From positions 24,713 through 88,712 of the forward strand of contig JAPLTF010000014.1 of assembly GCA_026398275.1 (NCBI GenBank): 64,000 nucleotides of DNA, written 5' to 3'. The position numbers and the translations under genes were made by a program. The stretch comes from Verrucomicrobiota bacterium. Its GTDB lineage: Bacteria; Verrucomicrobiota; Verrucomicrobiia; Chthoniobacterales; Terrimicrobiaceae. Below the pieces are notes generated by a model. The model made no database searches. It was given only the letters and a program-made list of their open reading frames with translations, and was not told where the DNA came from. Below, one piece after another: positions 20,250 to 29,719 of the stretch. Within the stretch, counting starts at the first letter, position 1; each line of letters begins with the position of its first letter.

Positions 20250-21787
20250 GCTTGTTTTCCGACCAGCAGATCAAGAAGCCGGTTGAGTTTTCCAAATTGA
20301 AGTCCGCGCAGCTCCTCGACGTCCCGGTGTTCGAGCAGTCTTGCATAACGAAGGGCGACAAAAAAGATCAGAAAATAGACCGCCGCCGCAAGCAGCAGTC
20401 CGGGAATCGACAGCCCGGGCAGCAGCCAGTGGACAGCGACGGCAATCAGCGGGCAGGCGACCGAAAACTTGATGAAGAATACGGCCGGAAATTGAAACCC
20501 GCCGAGCACGGATCGAATCAACTTCAGGCGGAACGGAAATGTCAGCGCAAATGTCAGCACCACCGCCGCGAGCGCCCCCATGATCTCAAACCGCGGGATC
20601 AGGAGCCAGTCGAGCAGCAAGTTGAATCCCACCCGGATGTAGAGCAGCGGCAGGAAGTCTTTCACCTTCTCCTTCGCGCCGATCGCCAGGGAAAACGGAA
20701 TCGCAATCATCGGCAGCAGGTTGATCACGCAAAATGCCGCAGCCACCCACCCGGCCCCGGCCATTTCCTTTCCATAAAAAAGAATGACCGCCTGCGGTGC
20801 AAAAAAGACCCCGAACGCCGCGACCGGCACGGAGAGGAGAATCAGAATCTTGTAGAGCGATCCGACCAGGCGCGGCAGGCAGTCCGGATCCTTCACATAC
20901 GCCTCGGCCAGCCCGCTTGAGAAGATCGTCTGCAGGGCCATCGGAAAAAATGTGATGACGAGCATTGTGGACGAATATCCGAGGTCGTAGATGGCCACCA
21001 CCGATGGGGTGAAATAGAACCCGAGAAAAAATGTCTCGGTATATTTCATCATAAACGCGCGGCCGATGCTGCCGCCCCAGACCGCGAGGCCGAGGTTCCA
21101 GACGCGGGTGCGCCCGATCCCCTGCGGCGGCGACTTCCAGTCGATCGCCCGCAGGTGGCGGACGAGGATGACCGTCGCCAGCGTTCCCGCGACACCAATC
21201 GAGACGAGCTCCACCATGATGATGGTCATGACATCCGCCCCGCCACGGCCAACCAGCCAGCCCAGCAGGGCCGCCCAAAGCAGCCCCTGCACAAGCGAGA
21301 TCAGCGCGACGGATTTTCCAAGAAACAAGCTCGTGAGCACGTCATTATACCAGGACTTCGCGAGGATGAACCCGACCGAGATCGCGGAGATCAGGATCAG
21401 ATACCCGAACTCCACCCCGAACCACTTGCTCAGGAGCGGGGTCATCGGTGTGAGGACCGCGATGGCAAGCACACTCGCTCCGAATTGGATGGCGGCAGAT
21501 TTCCATAGCAGGCGCAGCAGGCCGGCGCGGTTGTGCTTGACCGCAAGTTCCGGCACGAAGCGGAGGATCGCCGAATTCATCCCGAGCCCGCCGAGGATCA
21601 CCACCACATCCACAATGTTTTTGCAAAGCGCGAAGACCCCGTATTGCTGCTTGCCGAGCGCCCGGACGATCAGGATCGAAATCCCGAAGTAGACGAAAAA
21701 CAGGATGACCTTGGAGGCGACGATCCATGGCACCGCCCCCACGGACTCGCGGGAGAAAAAGACTTTCTGTGAGGCGGGAGTGCTCAT
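20246..21787 (-). CDS. Polysaccharide flippase (Wzx/MATE-like)
   Basis: Start MSTPASQKVFFSRES at 21787; 'GKQQYGVFALCKNIVDVVVILGGLGMNSAILRFVPELAV' and many TM segments. Confidence 0.85.
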   Translation of the reverse strand: MSTPASQKVFFSRESVGAVPWIVASKVILFFVYFGISILIVRALGKQQYGVFALCKNIVDVVVILGGLGMNSAILRFVPELAVKHNRAGLLRLLWKSAAIQFGASVLAIAVLTPMTPLLSKWFGVEFGYLILISAISVGFILAKSWYNDVLTSLFLGKSVALISLVQGLLWAALLGWLVGRGGADVMTIIMVELVSIGVAGTLATVILVRHLRAIDWKSPPQGIGRTRVWNLGLAVWGGSIGRAFMMKYTETFFLGFYFTPSVVAIYDLGYSSTMLVITFFPMALQTIFSSGLAEAYVKDPDCLPRLVGSLYKILILLSVPVAAFGVFFAPQAVILFYGKEMAGAGWVAAAFCVINLLPMIAIPFSLAIGAKEKVKDFLPLLYIRVGFNLLLDWLLIPRFEIMGALAAVVLTFALTFPFRLKLIRSVLGGFQFPAVFFIKFSVACPLIAVAVHWLLPGLSIPGLLLAAAVYFLIFFVALRYARLLEHRDVEELRGLQFGKLNRLLDLLVGKQA

Positions 21788-23190
21788 GCAGGAACGGGTT
21801 CGGCGCTTTGCTCCATGGCTTGATGCTGCGCCTGCCAGTTTCGTGCAAGCGCGGAGACGATGGCGAGCGAAATCATGATCAGGAAAAAGATCGGCGTCTG
21901 CCGGAACGAAAGCTGGACCATCGCCTGCACATGGCAGACCAGGCAGAGGAGGGTCGCCCCTGTCAGCGCGGCGAGCTCCATGCCTTTGAGTCGCCAGAGA
22001 ATGAAAGGTGCCGCCATGCTGAAAAATCGCAGCCAGAGGCACATAAAAACAATGAGCCCCGGATACCCGGTTTCGCCGAGCGTGAGGAACCAGATGTTGT
22101 GCGCCGGCGTGCCGGGCGGGTTGTCGGGATCAACCATCGCCGCATAGCGGTCCCAGGAAAGCGCCGAGAAATTCCCCCCCCCCACACCGAATGGCCTCTC
22201 GCGCGCCATGATCTTGGCCTGGTTGTTATAATACATCCGGTATTCCAAATCCCCCGCCGCATCCTGCTGGCCCACGAAGCGAGCCAGCAGGGTGTCGGCT
22301 GCGGCGATGAGCACGACCACGGCTGCAAGCGCTCCGAGGATGACGATGATGATGTTTTTGGCGCAGATGTTCCGCCAGCCCAAAAGGAGAAAGCTGAATG
22401 TCAGCCCGATCACGAGCGCGCCCAGCCCCCCGCGCGAGATCGTCATGACGACGCTCAACCCGGCCAGCGCAAGGGCAAAGATCTGCATAAGGATCCTTGC
22501 CAGCCGCTTCTCCGCGAGCAGCGCGGAGAAGATCAGCGTCGCAGACATGGCCATATACGTGGCGAGCGCGTTCGGGTGCGGCAGCGTCGCCTTGACCCGG
22601 TTGATGTGGTGGATGTAGCGGTCGCTCATCACGACCAGCCCGAGATAGATGGTGGCGAAGCAGATCGCGAACAGGACGATGTCGAGATTCTCCGGCTTGC
22701 GCAGGTAGTAGTAGATCGCCAGGAAGAGGAGAAACCCGCGAAGCCACTTGCTCGTCTCGAACAGCGGGTAGAGCTTCGTTTCAAAATTGTCGTAAGGGAT
22801 CGCGAACGGATGCTCCTGGGCCGCCAGGGGAACCGGCACCGACATCGGGGCGGTCACCCACGAGAGAAGGTAGGTCACGAGGATCAGGACAAAGAGGATC
22901 GACAGTGGCGGCAGGCCGGGCGCGTTGTATTCGTCGCGCTTGAGGTAGATGCTCCCGAGGAGGACCAGCGCGGTCAGGTCGCCGAGGCTGATCTCGAATC
23001 CCTTCGTCAGCGCAAAGTAGAACTCGCGGGAGCAGAAGTTGATGCCGGTGTCGTCAGGAACCACCGTGCTGAAGACCAGGAAGATGACCACCAGCTTTTC
23101 GACCAGCGGATGCTTGTTCGACAAGATGATCCCGAGCGGCACCCCCACGATGAGGACCGCGAAGAATATCAGGTATTTGAACTGGGCCAT
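21784..23190 (-). CDS. O-antigen ligase/polymerase family membrane protein
   Basis: Multi-pass; 'MYYNNQAKIMARERPFGVGGGNFSALSWDRY...PGTPAHNIWFLTLGETGYPGLIVFM', typical Wzy_C/ligase periplasmic motif. Confidence 0.85.
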   Translation of the reverse strand: MAQFKYLIFFAVLIVGVPLGIILSNKHPLVEKLVVIFLVFSTVVPDDTGINFCSREFYFALTKGFEISLGDLTALVLLGSIYLKRDEYNAPGLPPLSILFVLILVTYLLSWVTAPMSVPVPLAAQEHPFAIPYDNFETKLYPLFETSKWLRGFLLFLAIYYYLRKPENLDIVLFAICFATIYLGLVVMSDRYIHHINRVKATLPHPNALATYMAMSATLIFSALLAEKRLARILMQIFALALAGLSVVMTISRGGLGALVIGLTFSFLLLGWRNICAKNIIIVILGALAAVVVLIAAADTLLARFVGQQDAAGDLEYRMYYNNQAKIMARERPFGVGGGNFSALSWDRYAAMVDPDNPPGTPAHNIWFLTLGETGYPGLIVFMCLWLRFFSMAAPFILWRLKGMELAALTGATLLCLVCHVQAMVQLSFRQTPIFFLIMISLAIVSALARNWQAQHQAMEQSAEPVPA

Positions 23191-23196
23191 GGATGC

Positions 23197-24345
23197 CTAT
23201 TGCGCGGGAGCCGGAGCCGGCTGGCTCTGATTCGAGTTTTGATTCGATCCCGAGTCGAGCTGGAGCTGGACCCCGACCGATCCGGCGTCCACCCCTTTCA
23301 CGACGCGGATTCCCTCGTTGGCCGCCATGGTGCTCACGGCGGTATTGAGAACCACATCGATGTAGCTTTCGATCCGCTCCCAAGGGGTCCTCGGCACCCA
23401 GATGATATCGCCCGGCAACACCGCGACATCCCGGTGTTTGCCTTTGACGATGGAATCGTAGTTCAGGATCGCCACGCGGGGCTTGGTAAAGCTGCCGCGC
23501 ACCAGAAGAATTCTCTGCACATACGCCCCCTTCTTCGGGCCCTGCGCCTCGGCCATCGCGGCGACGATCCCCATGCCCTCACGCCATCCCACGGCTTTCG
23601 ACACGCCCACCGCGCCGAGGACCATGATTTCCTTTGTGCTCTTCGGCGGCAGAAAAATAAAATCCTGATTCTGGATATAGACGTTGTAGCGCGCATCGCC
23701 CTGGCGGATCAGCGCCTCAAAGTTCAGCGGAAGGATTTTCCCGTTCCGCACCAGGAAGCTGCGCGACAGGTCCGCCAGCTCCTCCGTGGTTCCGGTCCCG
23801 CCCATCAGTTCCATTCCGCCCGCCCGGGCGATCGCGTCCAGCAGCGTGGTCGGTTGGTTGAGCGGGTAAATGTTCGGCGCGGACACTTTTCCGAGGATCC
23901 AATACCGGCGGCTCTTCGCCGCGCTCAGCGCCACCGAGACCTCCGGCCGCTTGTAGAATGGCCGCAGCGCCTCGGTGAGTTCCTTGGAAAGCTCCGTCAC
24001 CGACTTTCCCAGCGCAACGACCGGCGGAGCCAGATCGAAGTGGACCTTCCCGTCCGGCATGATGAACGTTTTCAGGCTCGCGTTCGGGTCGGTTTCCTTG
24101 GCGTTCAGCCGGTAGATGATGATCTCGTCTCCGGCCCCGAGGAGATAGGGCCCCTCGGTCGGCTTGAGATCCAGCGGCGGAGCGGACTCGCGGTTCACCG
24201 CCTCGGTCTTCGCGTTATCGAGCGCCTCGGCCCGCGGGTTGAATCGCACCGAGGGTCTTGGCCCGAGGACACAGCCGCCCAGCGCGAGCAGACCGACAAA
24301 AATCACGGCGGTGGAAAAGGATCGGAAACGCAAGGCGTTGCTCAT
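23197..24345 (-). CDS. Wza-like polysaccharide export lipoprotein
   Basis: Lipobox-like 'LLALGGC'; 'YLLGAGDEIIIYRL', 'LPGDIIWVPRTPWERI'. Confidence 0.85.
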   Translation of the reverse strand: MSNALRFRSFSTAVIFVGLLALGGCVLGPRPSVRFNPRAEALDNAKTEAVNRESAPPLDLKPTEGPYLLGAGDEIIIYRLNAKETDPNASLKTFIMPDGKVHFDLAPPVVALGKSVTELSKELTEALRPFYKRPEVSVALSAAKSRRYWILGKVSAPNIYPLNQPTTLLDAIARAGGMELMGGTGTTEELADLSRSFLVRNGKILPLNFEALIRQGDARYNVYIQNQDFIFLPPKSTKEIMVLGAVGVSKAVGWREGMGIVAAMAEAQGPKKGAYVQRILLVRGSFTKPRVAILNYDSIVKGKHRDVAVLPGDIIWVPRTPWERIESYIDVVLNTAVSTMAANEGIRVVKGVDAGSVGVQLQLDSGSNQNSNQSQPAPAPAQ

Positions 24346-25370
24346 TTCGGCGGCGTCTGATTATACGGGCTATAAGGCAGGAGTGCGTTATAGAACAAGA
24401 TCGGCGCATTGGCACCGGTCCACGTCGCGACCGCACTCTGCAAAAAGACATTGACCGCCGAATCCATGATTTCCTCGGCCTTCTTCCATGGCCGGTTGCT
24501 CACGTAAACGATGTCCTTCGGCTGGAGCGCAAAGTCCTTCTGCGAGCCTTTCAAAATCGCGTCGGCGTTCACCACGATCACCTCCGGATCGCTCATACTC
24601 CCACGCACAACCAGCACCCGCTCCCGATAGGCCTCGTCCTGAAAGCCAAGACGCTTCGCGATCGCCGCGATCACGGACGCCCCTTCCGTGAACCCCTCGC
24701 GGCCGGGCTTGCGCACGGAGCCCAGCACGAAATAATCGTTGGAGAGCGCCGAGGCGACCTGGATGTAATCGCCCGGCGCCAGCGCGACGTTCTGAGTCAT
24801 GTCCCCTTCCAGCATCAGCTTCCGGAAATTCACCGGAAGGCGCTTGCCGTCGCGCAGGATAAAACTCCGCTCCAGGTCGGCCAGATCCACATAGCGCCTG
24901 TCGAAGAGGCCGGATACCGTCCCGCCGGAGCGGGCCAGGGCCTCGATCAGCGTGATCGGCTGCACGAGCGGAAAAACCCCGGAATTCTTCACCATGCCCA
25001 TGATCGTATAATTTTTACTCAGGAGCTGGATCGGGGTGACGATGATTTTCGGGTTGCGGTAAAAGCTGGTGAGCGTGGCCTCGATGACCCCGCGCGCCTC
25101 ATCAATCGTTTTTCCCCGGACCTCGACGCCGGTGGCCGACAAATAGGAAACCGTGCCGTCCGGAGCAACGGTCACCAGCGGGCGGGTCAGTTCGGGGCGT
25201 CCGTAAAACTGAATGGAGAGGACGTCGCCGGCCCCGAGCCGATACGGCATCTCCCCGTAGCCGGGACCGATTTCGCCGGCCTTGGGCGCAGTGGCTTCCT
25301 CTGCGGAAACGAAAGCCATTTGACACAAAAGCAATCCGGTCAGGAGGCGGAGCGCATGGGAAAATCTCAT
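24342..25370 (-). CDS. Wza-like polysaccharide export protein (second copy, no lipobox)
   Basis: 'YRLGAGDVLSIQFYGRPELTRPLVTVAPDGTVSYL...LAPGDYIQVAS...LQPKDIVYVSNRPWKKA'. Confidence 0.88.
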   Translation of the reverse strand: MRFSHALRLLTGLLLCQMAFVSAEEATAPKAGEIGPGYGEMPYRLGAGDVLSIQFYGRPELTRPLVTVAPDGTVSYLSATGVEVRGKTIDEARGVIEATLTSFYRNPKIIVTPIQLLSKNYTIMGMVKNSGVFPLVQPITLIEALARSGGTVSGLFDRRYVDLADLERSFILRDGKRLPVNFRKLMLEGDMTQNVALAPGDYIQVASALSNDYFVLGSVRKPGREGFTEGASVIAAIAKRLGFQDEAYRERVLVVRGSMSDPEVIVVNADAILKGSQKDFALQPKDIVYVSNRPWKKAEEIMDSAVNVFLQSAVATWTGANAPILFYNALLPYSPYNQTPPK

Positions 25371-25375
25371 ACGAT

Positions 25376-27460
25376 TCAGCCAAGAGCCACGACGCCGCGG
25401 AGCGGACGGTTCGTCGCCAGCAATGTCCGCTGCGTGTGCCAGAATTTCCGGTCCGCCGCACCGAGCGCGCAGAGAAGGATCGTCTCGGAAAATTCCCTGC
25501 TCACCGAAGCGGCCGGCTCCCGAACCAGCCCGGCGGTCTCGATCCAGATTTCCTGGTAGGCCGGCTGCGCCGCCTTGACCAGCGCCGAGATTTCGCGGCC
25601 CTGCTCGGTGGTGAGGTCGCCGGGAAGCTCGAGCAGGACGACGCGCTCATCATGCGGCGGCGATTGCAGCTGCCGGGGGGCAATCCGCGGCAGCGCGGAA
25701 AGCTCTGCGGGGACCTCGCCGGCAAGGTGGACGAGCAGGATGCGCAGATCCATGCTCCGGCCGGCTTCGAGCAGGGTATCCCAGAACTGTCCCGCCCGCG
25801 CGGCGGCGACCGGCGCCCAAAAAACCCGCGTCTTCCCCGTCGAAAGAGCCCCGATGACATCGGCCCAGAGCTGCTGTGGGCGAAGCGTGGAGGGGTCCTC
25901 TTTTTGTTTCGCACCGTGCAGATGCGCGAGGCACGGGGACTGGAGCGCAACCTCGGCTTCTGCCGCCGTCCGGACTGTGGAATCCAGGAACTCCAATCCG
26001 GCGGCGGCGAGCAATCCCAACGCAAAAAACGCAAAGCCTCCGAGCATCGCGACGACGATCAGTTTGCCTTTCCGCGAGCTGACGGTCACATCCCGCGCGG
26101 TGGGCGTTTTGAACAGCCGGTAATACCCGGGCGCGACTTCTTCAAATACCGCCACCTCCTGCAGCCGCTTGGTCAGAACATCCTTGGCCGCGCGCAGCGA
26201 CTGGCTGGTCTCGAGCAGCGGCCCGGCAATCATCGCCTTCTCGGGGAGATCCTTCAGCTTCTCGCGCTCGGACTTGCGCGTCTCTTCGAGCTGCGTCCGC
26301 TGCAGGAGCAGGTTCTTGTGCTTGGATTCCAAGTCGAGGATCTGGAGGTAGAGGGCATTCCCGACATAGGTGCCGGTAAAATCCGAGAGCGGCACGTCGC
26401 TCGACGAGAGCTCTTTTTCGACTTTGGCGCGGAGGGTTTTCACCCGCTCGATCTCCTCCTGGTAGATCGGATTCTGGTCGGTGTAGATGTCCGACATTTC
26501 CTGCATCTTCGCCTCCTCGGTCTTGAGCTCTTCAAAGCTCGGGCTGTGCTTGGGAATTTCCTTCCGCAGCGCCGCAAGCTGGTATTCCACGGACTCCAGA
26601 TCGATGCGCGCCGTCTCGTAGCGCAGGTCGAGGTCGCCGAGGGATTTGAGATAGACGTCGATCTCCTTCTCCACATCGACCACCCCGGCCTCCCTCCGCA
26701 TCGCGATGATCTCCTTGTTCACGCGCTCCAGCTCGGCATCCGTCCGGCGGAGCTGTTCCTTGAGATACCGGTTCATCTCCGCGCTCTCATCCGACTGCAG
26801 CCGGCTGGTGAATGTCATCGCCTCCTGAGCCCAGAGGGCACCGAGCTTCGCCGTCTCCTGAGCATCGAATGGGGTCGTGACAACGATGTCCACGAAGTCC
26901 GTCTTCCGCACTTCCTGGACCTCGACCATTTTTAAAAGCTGGCCGGACGTGAATTCCTTGCCGAACTGATCGGCCACCTCCCGCGCAACCTGCGGCGAAG
27001 CCAGCGCCCCGAGCAGCGTCGCCCCCTGGAGGCGGGACGGGACATAGGATGTCGTGCTCACCGCAAAGCTCTGGGGGTTCCTCGCCATCAGGCGCACCGA
27101 AACGGTCGACGAGACCTCGAAGACGTGCAGCCCGGCGAGCAGGCCGAGAACCATCCCTCCAACAAAAAGCGGCACAGGAATCCACCATCTTCGCAGCAGA
27201 CCGCCGGGAATGCGGAGAAGGTCAAAACCCTGGAAAATCGTGGGCGGGCTTTTGCGGAGCGGAGCGGATGCGCGGACCGCCTGCTGAACGTCGGGCGCGG
27301 ACTCCCCGGCGGGTTGTTGTTGCGGCCGTTCCTGCGGAGGCCCGGCCGCCGGAGTGGTGGAGCCATACGCGGCGGGCGGGGCGATGGGCGGAACCGGGGG
27401 CGGGGCTTCCTTCCCCGCACCGGACCATTCACTGAGGCGAAGCGGGAGAGGCTCTTTCAT
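25376..27460 (-). CDS. Wzc-like chain-length determinant/tyrosine-autokinase family protein with apparently degenerate kinase domain
   Basis: TM plus long coiled coil ('ELERVNKEIIAMRREAGVVDVEKEIDVYLKSL'), second TM 'LIVVAMLGGFAFFALGLLAAAGLEFLD'; the C-terminal region lacks a visible Walker A. Confidence 0.75.
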   Translation of the reverse strand: MKEPLPLRLSEWSGAGKEAPPPVPPIAPPAAYGSTTPAAGPPQERPQQQPAGESAPDVQQAVRASAPLRKSPPTIFQGFDLLRIPGGLLRRWWIPVPLFVGGMVLGLLAGLHVFEVSSTVSVRLMARNPQSFAVSTTSYVPSRLQGATLLGALASPQVAREVADQFGKEFTSGQLLKMVEVQEVRKTDFVDIVVTTPFDAQETAKLGALWAQEAMTFTSRLQSDESAEMNRYLKEQLRRTDAELERVNKEIIAMRREAGVVDVEKEIDVYLKSLGDLDLRYETARIDLESVEYQLAALRKEIPKHSPSFEELKTEEAKMQEMSDIYTDQNPIYQEEIERVKTLRAKVEKELSSSDVPLSDFTGTYVGNALYLQILDLESKHKNLLLQRTQLEETRKSEREKLKDLPEKAMIAGPLLETSQSLRAAKDVLTKRLQEVAVFEEVAPGYYRLFKTPTARDVTVSSRKGKLIVVAMLGGFAFFALGLLAAAGLEFLDSTVRTAAEAEVALQSPCLAHLHGAKQKEDPSTLRPQQLWADVIGALSTGKTRVFWAPVAAARAGQFWDTLLEAGRSMDLRILLVHLAGEVPAELSALPRIAPRQLQSPPHDERVVLLELPGDLTTEQGREISALVKAAQPAYQEIWIETAGLVREPAASVSREFSETILLCALGAADRKFWHTQRTLLATNRPLRGVVALG

Positions 27461-28317
27461 GGCCTGTTGGCAAAGACCGCCGGCAGCGACTGGTGGCGCC
27501 TCAAGTCCTCCACCACGCTGTTCACCTGCGCGTGGTCCACAAACGAAATTCCGGAAGACGCCGCCGATTCGAGCGAGAGCTTCGCGATGCGGTTGATGTC
27601 GCGCGGAACCCCGCGGCTCGCCTGATACAGAAGCGCGGCCGCGTCCGGTGTGAAGATGTCGCTCGTCGCATGCCCGGCCACCCGGAGGCGGTGGCGCAGG
27701 TAGGACTCGACCTCGTCGCGCGCGAGGTTCGGGAGGTGGAATCTCAGGCTGATCCTCTGGTCGAGCGGCGGAACACTGGCGGTCTGCTCGCGCAGCTCGG
27801 GCTGGCCGATCAGGACCATCGTGATCCGTCCCTCGATCTCGCCGTTCAAATTCGACAGCCGCTTCAAGTGCAGGAGGTTTTCCTCGGTCAGATCCTGCGC
27901 CTCGTCAAAGATCAGAACAAGCTGCCGCCGCTGGACCCTGTGCAGCTCGGTGACAAGGATCGTGACCGCTTCAAAAAGCCGGGCCAGGCCGCCTGCGGCC
28001 TCGATATCCCGGCGCTGCTGCCCGGACTTGACCAGCAGGTGCACCATGAGCTCGGCAAAAGAAAATCCGGAGTTCTCGAACTCGACCACGTAATGCCGCT
28101 GCCAGTCGATCTGGGACGAAAACACTTTCCGGGTCAGCGATTTTCCGCTTCCGATCTCGCCGGTGAGCATGCCGAAATACATCGACTGCTGGTCGACGAG
28201 ATATGTGAGGCGGGCGAGCGCCTCGCGGTGCTCGCGGCTCGCATAATAAAACCGGGGATCGGTCACGATCTCGAAAGGCCGCTCTTGCAGACCAAAATGT
28301 TTGAGATGCGAATCCAT
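27457..28317 (-). CDS. ExeA/GspA-type AAA ATPase
   Basis: 'FGLQERPFEIVTDPRFYYASREHREALARLTYLV...GEIGSGKSLTRKVF...LVLIFDEAQDLTEENLLHLKRLSNL'. Confidence 0.9.
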   Translation of the reverse strand: MDSHLKHFGLQERPFEIVTDPRFYYASREHREALARLTYLVDQQSMYFGMLTGEIGSGKSLTRKVFSSQIDWQRHYVVEFENSGFSFAELMVHLLVKSGQQRRDIEAAGGLARLFEAVTILVTELHRVQRRQLVLIFDEAQDLTEENLLHLKRLSNLNGEIEGRITMVLIGQPELREQTASVPPLDQRISLRFHLPNLARDEVESYLRHRLRVAGHATSDIFTPDAAALLYQASRGVPRDINRIAKLSLESAASSGISFVDHAQVNSVVEDLRRHQSLPAVFANRP

Positions 28318-28322
28318 GCCGT

Positions 28323-29501
28323 TCAGCCAGTAGACTTGTTCCTCCTCGGCCCTGTCAAAGCATTCCCCTCGGCGCGGCGGTAGATCTCCACGGTTTCCGA
28401 CGCGCAGCGGCTCCACTCGAATACCGCCGCCCGCGCCAGCCCGGCGGCCCGCAGGGCGGCCTGCTTCGCTGGATCACTGCAAAGGTCCCGCATGGCTTGA
28501 ACCATTCCGGCGGTATCCTCCGGATCAAAAAGCACGGCCGCCCCACCGGTCACTTCCTTCAAGGACCCACGATCCGAACAGAGAACCGGGCACCCGCACG
28601 CCATCGCCTCGACAGGCGGCAGGCCGAACCCCTCGAAGAGCGATGGAAAAATCAACCCCTTCGCACCGGAATACCACGCCGGCAAATCCTCCTCGGGCAC
28701 GAAGCCGGCGCAATGGATCCGCTCGCGGACGGGAGAGCTCTCGATCGCCCGGTGAATCACCTCCGCCCCGTGCCAGTCCGCTCCCGCCAGCACCAGGCGT
28801 CCGGCATCGCCCGACCTCTCCGCGCAGAGCTGCGCAAAGGCCTCGAGCAGCCGCAGGTGGTTTTTCCCGGGGTGCTCCAGCCTCGCCACGTAGACCCACC
28901 AGCCGTCCTGCCATGCAGCGGTCACCGGCAGCTTGGCGCGAACGGCCTCCGGGGTTTGCGGAAAGAACCGGCCGTGGTTGATTCCGTTGTAGATCACGGT
29001 GATCCTCTCCGCCCGGACTCCAAAAAATTCCCGGACATCCGCAGCGGTCGCCTCGCTCACGGCGATCACCTCCTGCGTCCGTCGCGCCAGGCGGGTCACC
29101 ATCTGCCTGCCGTAAAACATCCGGAATTGATCGTATTTCCCCTGAAGGCGGAACGGCGCGCAATCGTGCACGGTCACGACCTGCGGGATCCCTGGAAGCG
29201 CGACCATCCGGCGGTAGCTCGGAATGTGGAGCAGATCGCAGCTGTGCCGGCGCAGCAATCCGGGCAGCCGGGTTTGATGCCAGAGGATGTTGGCCACCGC
29301 CGGACGGAATTTCTCCGGAACCCCGACCCACGTGCACCTGTCGAGCCAAGGCGCAAACCACGCCTTGTCATCCTCCAATCCAAACAGGACCACTTCCACA
29401 GGCCAGCCATTTGCGGCGAGACCCCGCAGCAGCCCGGCCACATAGGTCGCCACGCCGGATTTGCCACGCTGAATCACCGAAACGGAAAGCCCGATTTTCA
29501 T
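28323..29501 (-). CDS. Glycosyltransferase family 4
   Basis: 'MKIGLSVSVIQRGKSGVATYVAGLLRGL...LIFPSLFEGFGLPPVEAMACGCPVLCSDRGSLKEVTGGAAVLFDP'. Confidence 0.92.
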   Translation of the reverse strand: MKIGLSVSVIQRGKSGVATYVAGLLRGLAANGWPVEVVLFGLEDDKAWFAPWLDRCTWVGVPEKFRPAVANILWHQTRLPGLLRRHSCDLLHIPSYRRMVALPGIPQVVTVHDCAPFRLQGKYDQFRMFYGRQMVTRLARRTQEVIAVSEATAADVREFFGVRAERITVIYNGINHGRFFPQTPEAVRAKLPVTAAWQDGWWVYVARLEHPGKNHLRLLEAFAQLCAERSGDAGRLVLAGADWHGAEVIHRAIESSPVRERIHCAGFVPEEDLPAWYSGAKGLIFPSLFEGFGLPPVEAMACGCPVLCSDRGSLKEVTGGAAVLFDPEDTAGMVQAMRDLCSDPAKQAALRAAGLARAAVFEWSRCASETVEIYRRAEGNALTGPRRNKSTG

Positions 29502-29719
29502 AGGCGGTCCGGCCATCTCCGCGCCATGGCCATGATCGGGCGATCAATTGGTTTCGGTATTGCGACGGGCATCACTGGTTCGGGAGAGTGAGCATGGGTT
29601 TTCAACGTCGCAGAAACCCCTGAGATGTCTGAAAGAAGATCCGCAACGGGAAGCCATTACTAACATCCCGCCTCCGGAAAACCAAGCAAAACCAAGTATT
29701 GTGCCCCGGGCGCTCCCCG

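Noticed and set aside
21727-24360. 877-aa + strand ORF opposite the O-antigen ligase and Wza genes
   Set aside because: Antisense to two well-supported genes; sequence is charged low-complexity with no domain signature.
9233-29501. Exosortase/PEP-CTERM association of the exopolysaccharide locus
   Set aside because: The ExeA-type ATPase, Wzc-like and Wza-like genes suggest it, but no exosortase-like membrane protein or PEP-CTERM tail was recognised in the window.
29540-29719. Intergenic DNA between the GT4 gene and lpdA, with tiny ORF ATGTCTGAAAGAAGATCC...TAA (29625-29663)
   Set aside because: Only 12 codons, no recognisable start signal or structure; could be a repeat remnant but I cannot support it.
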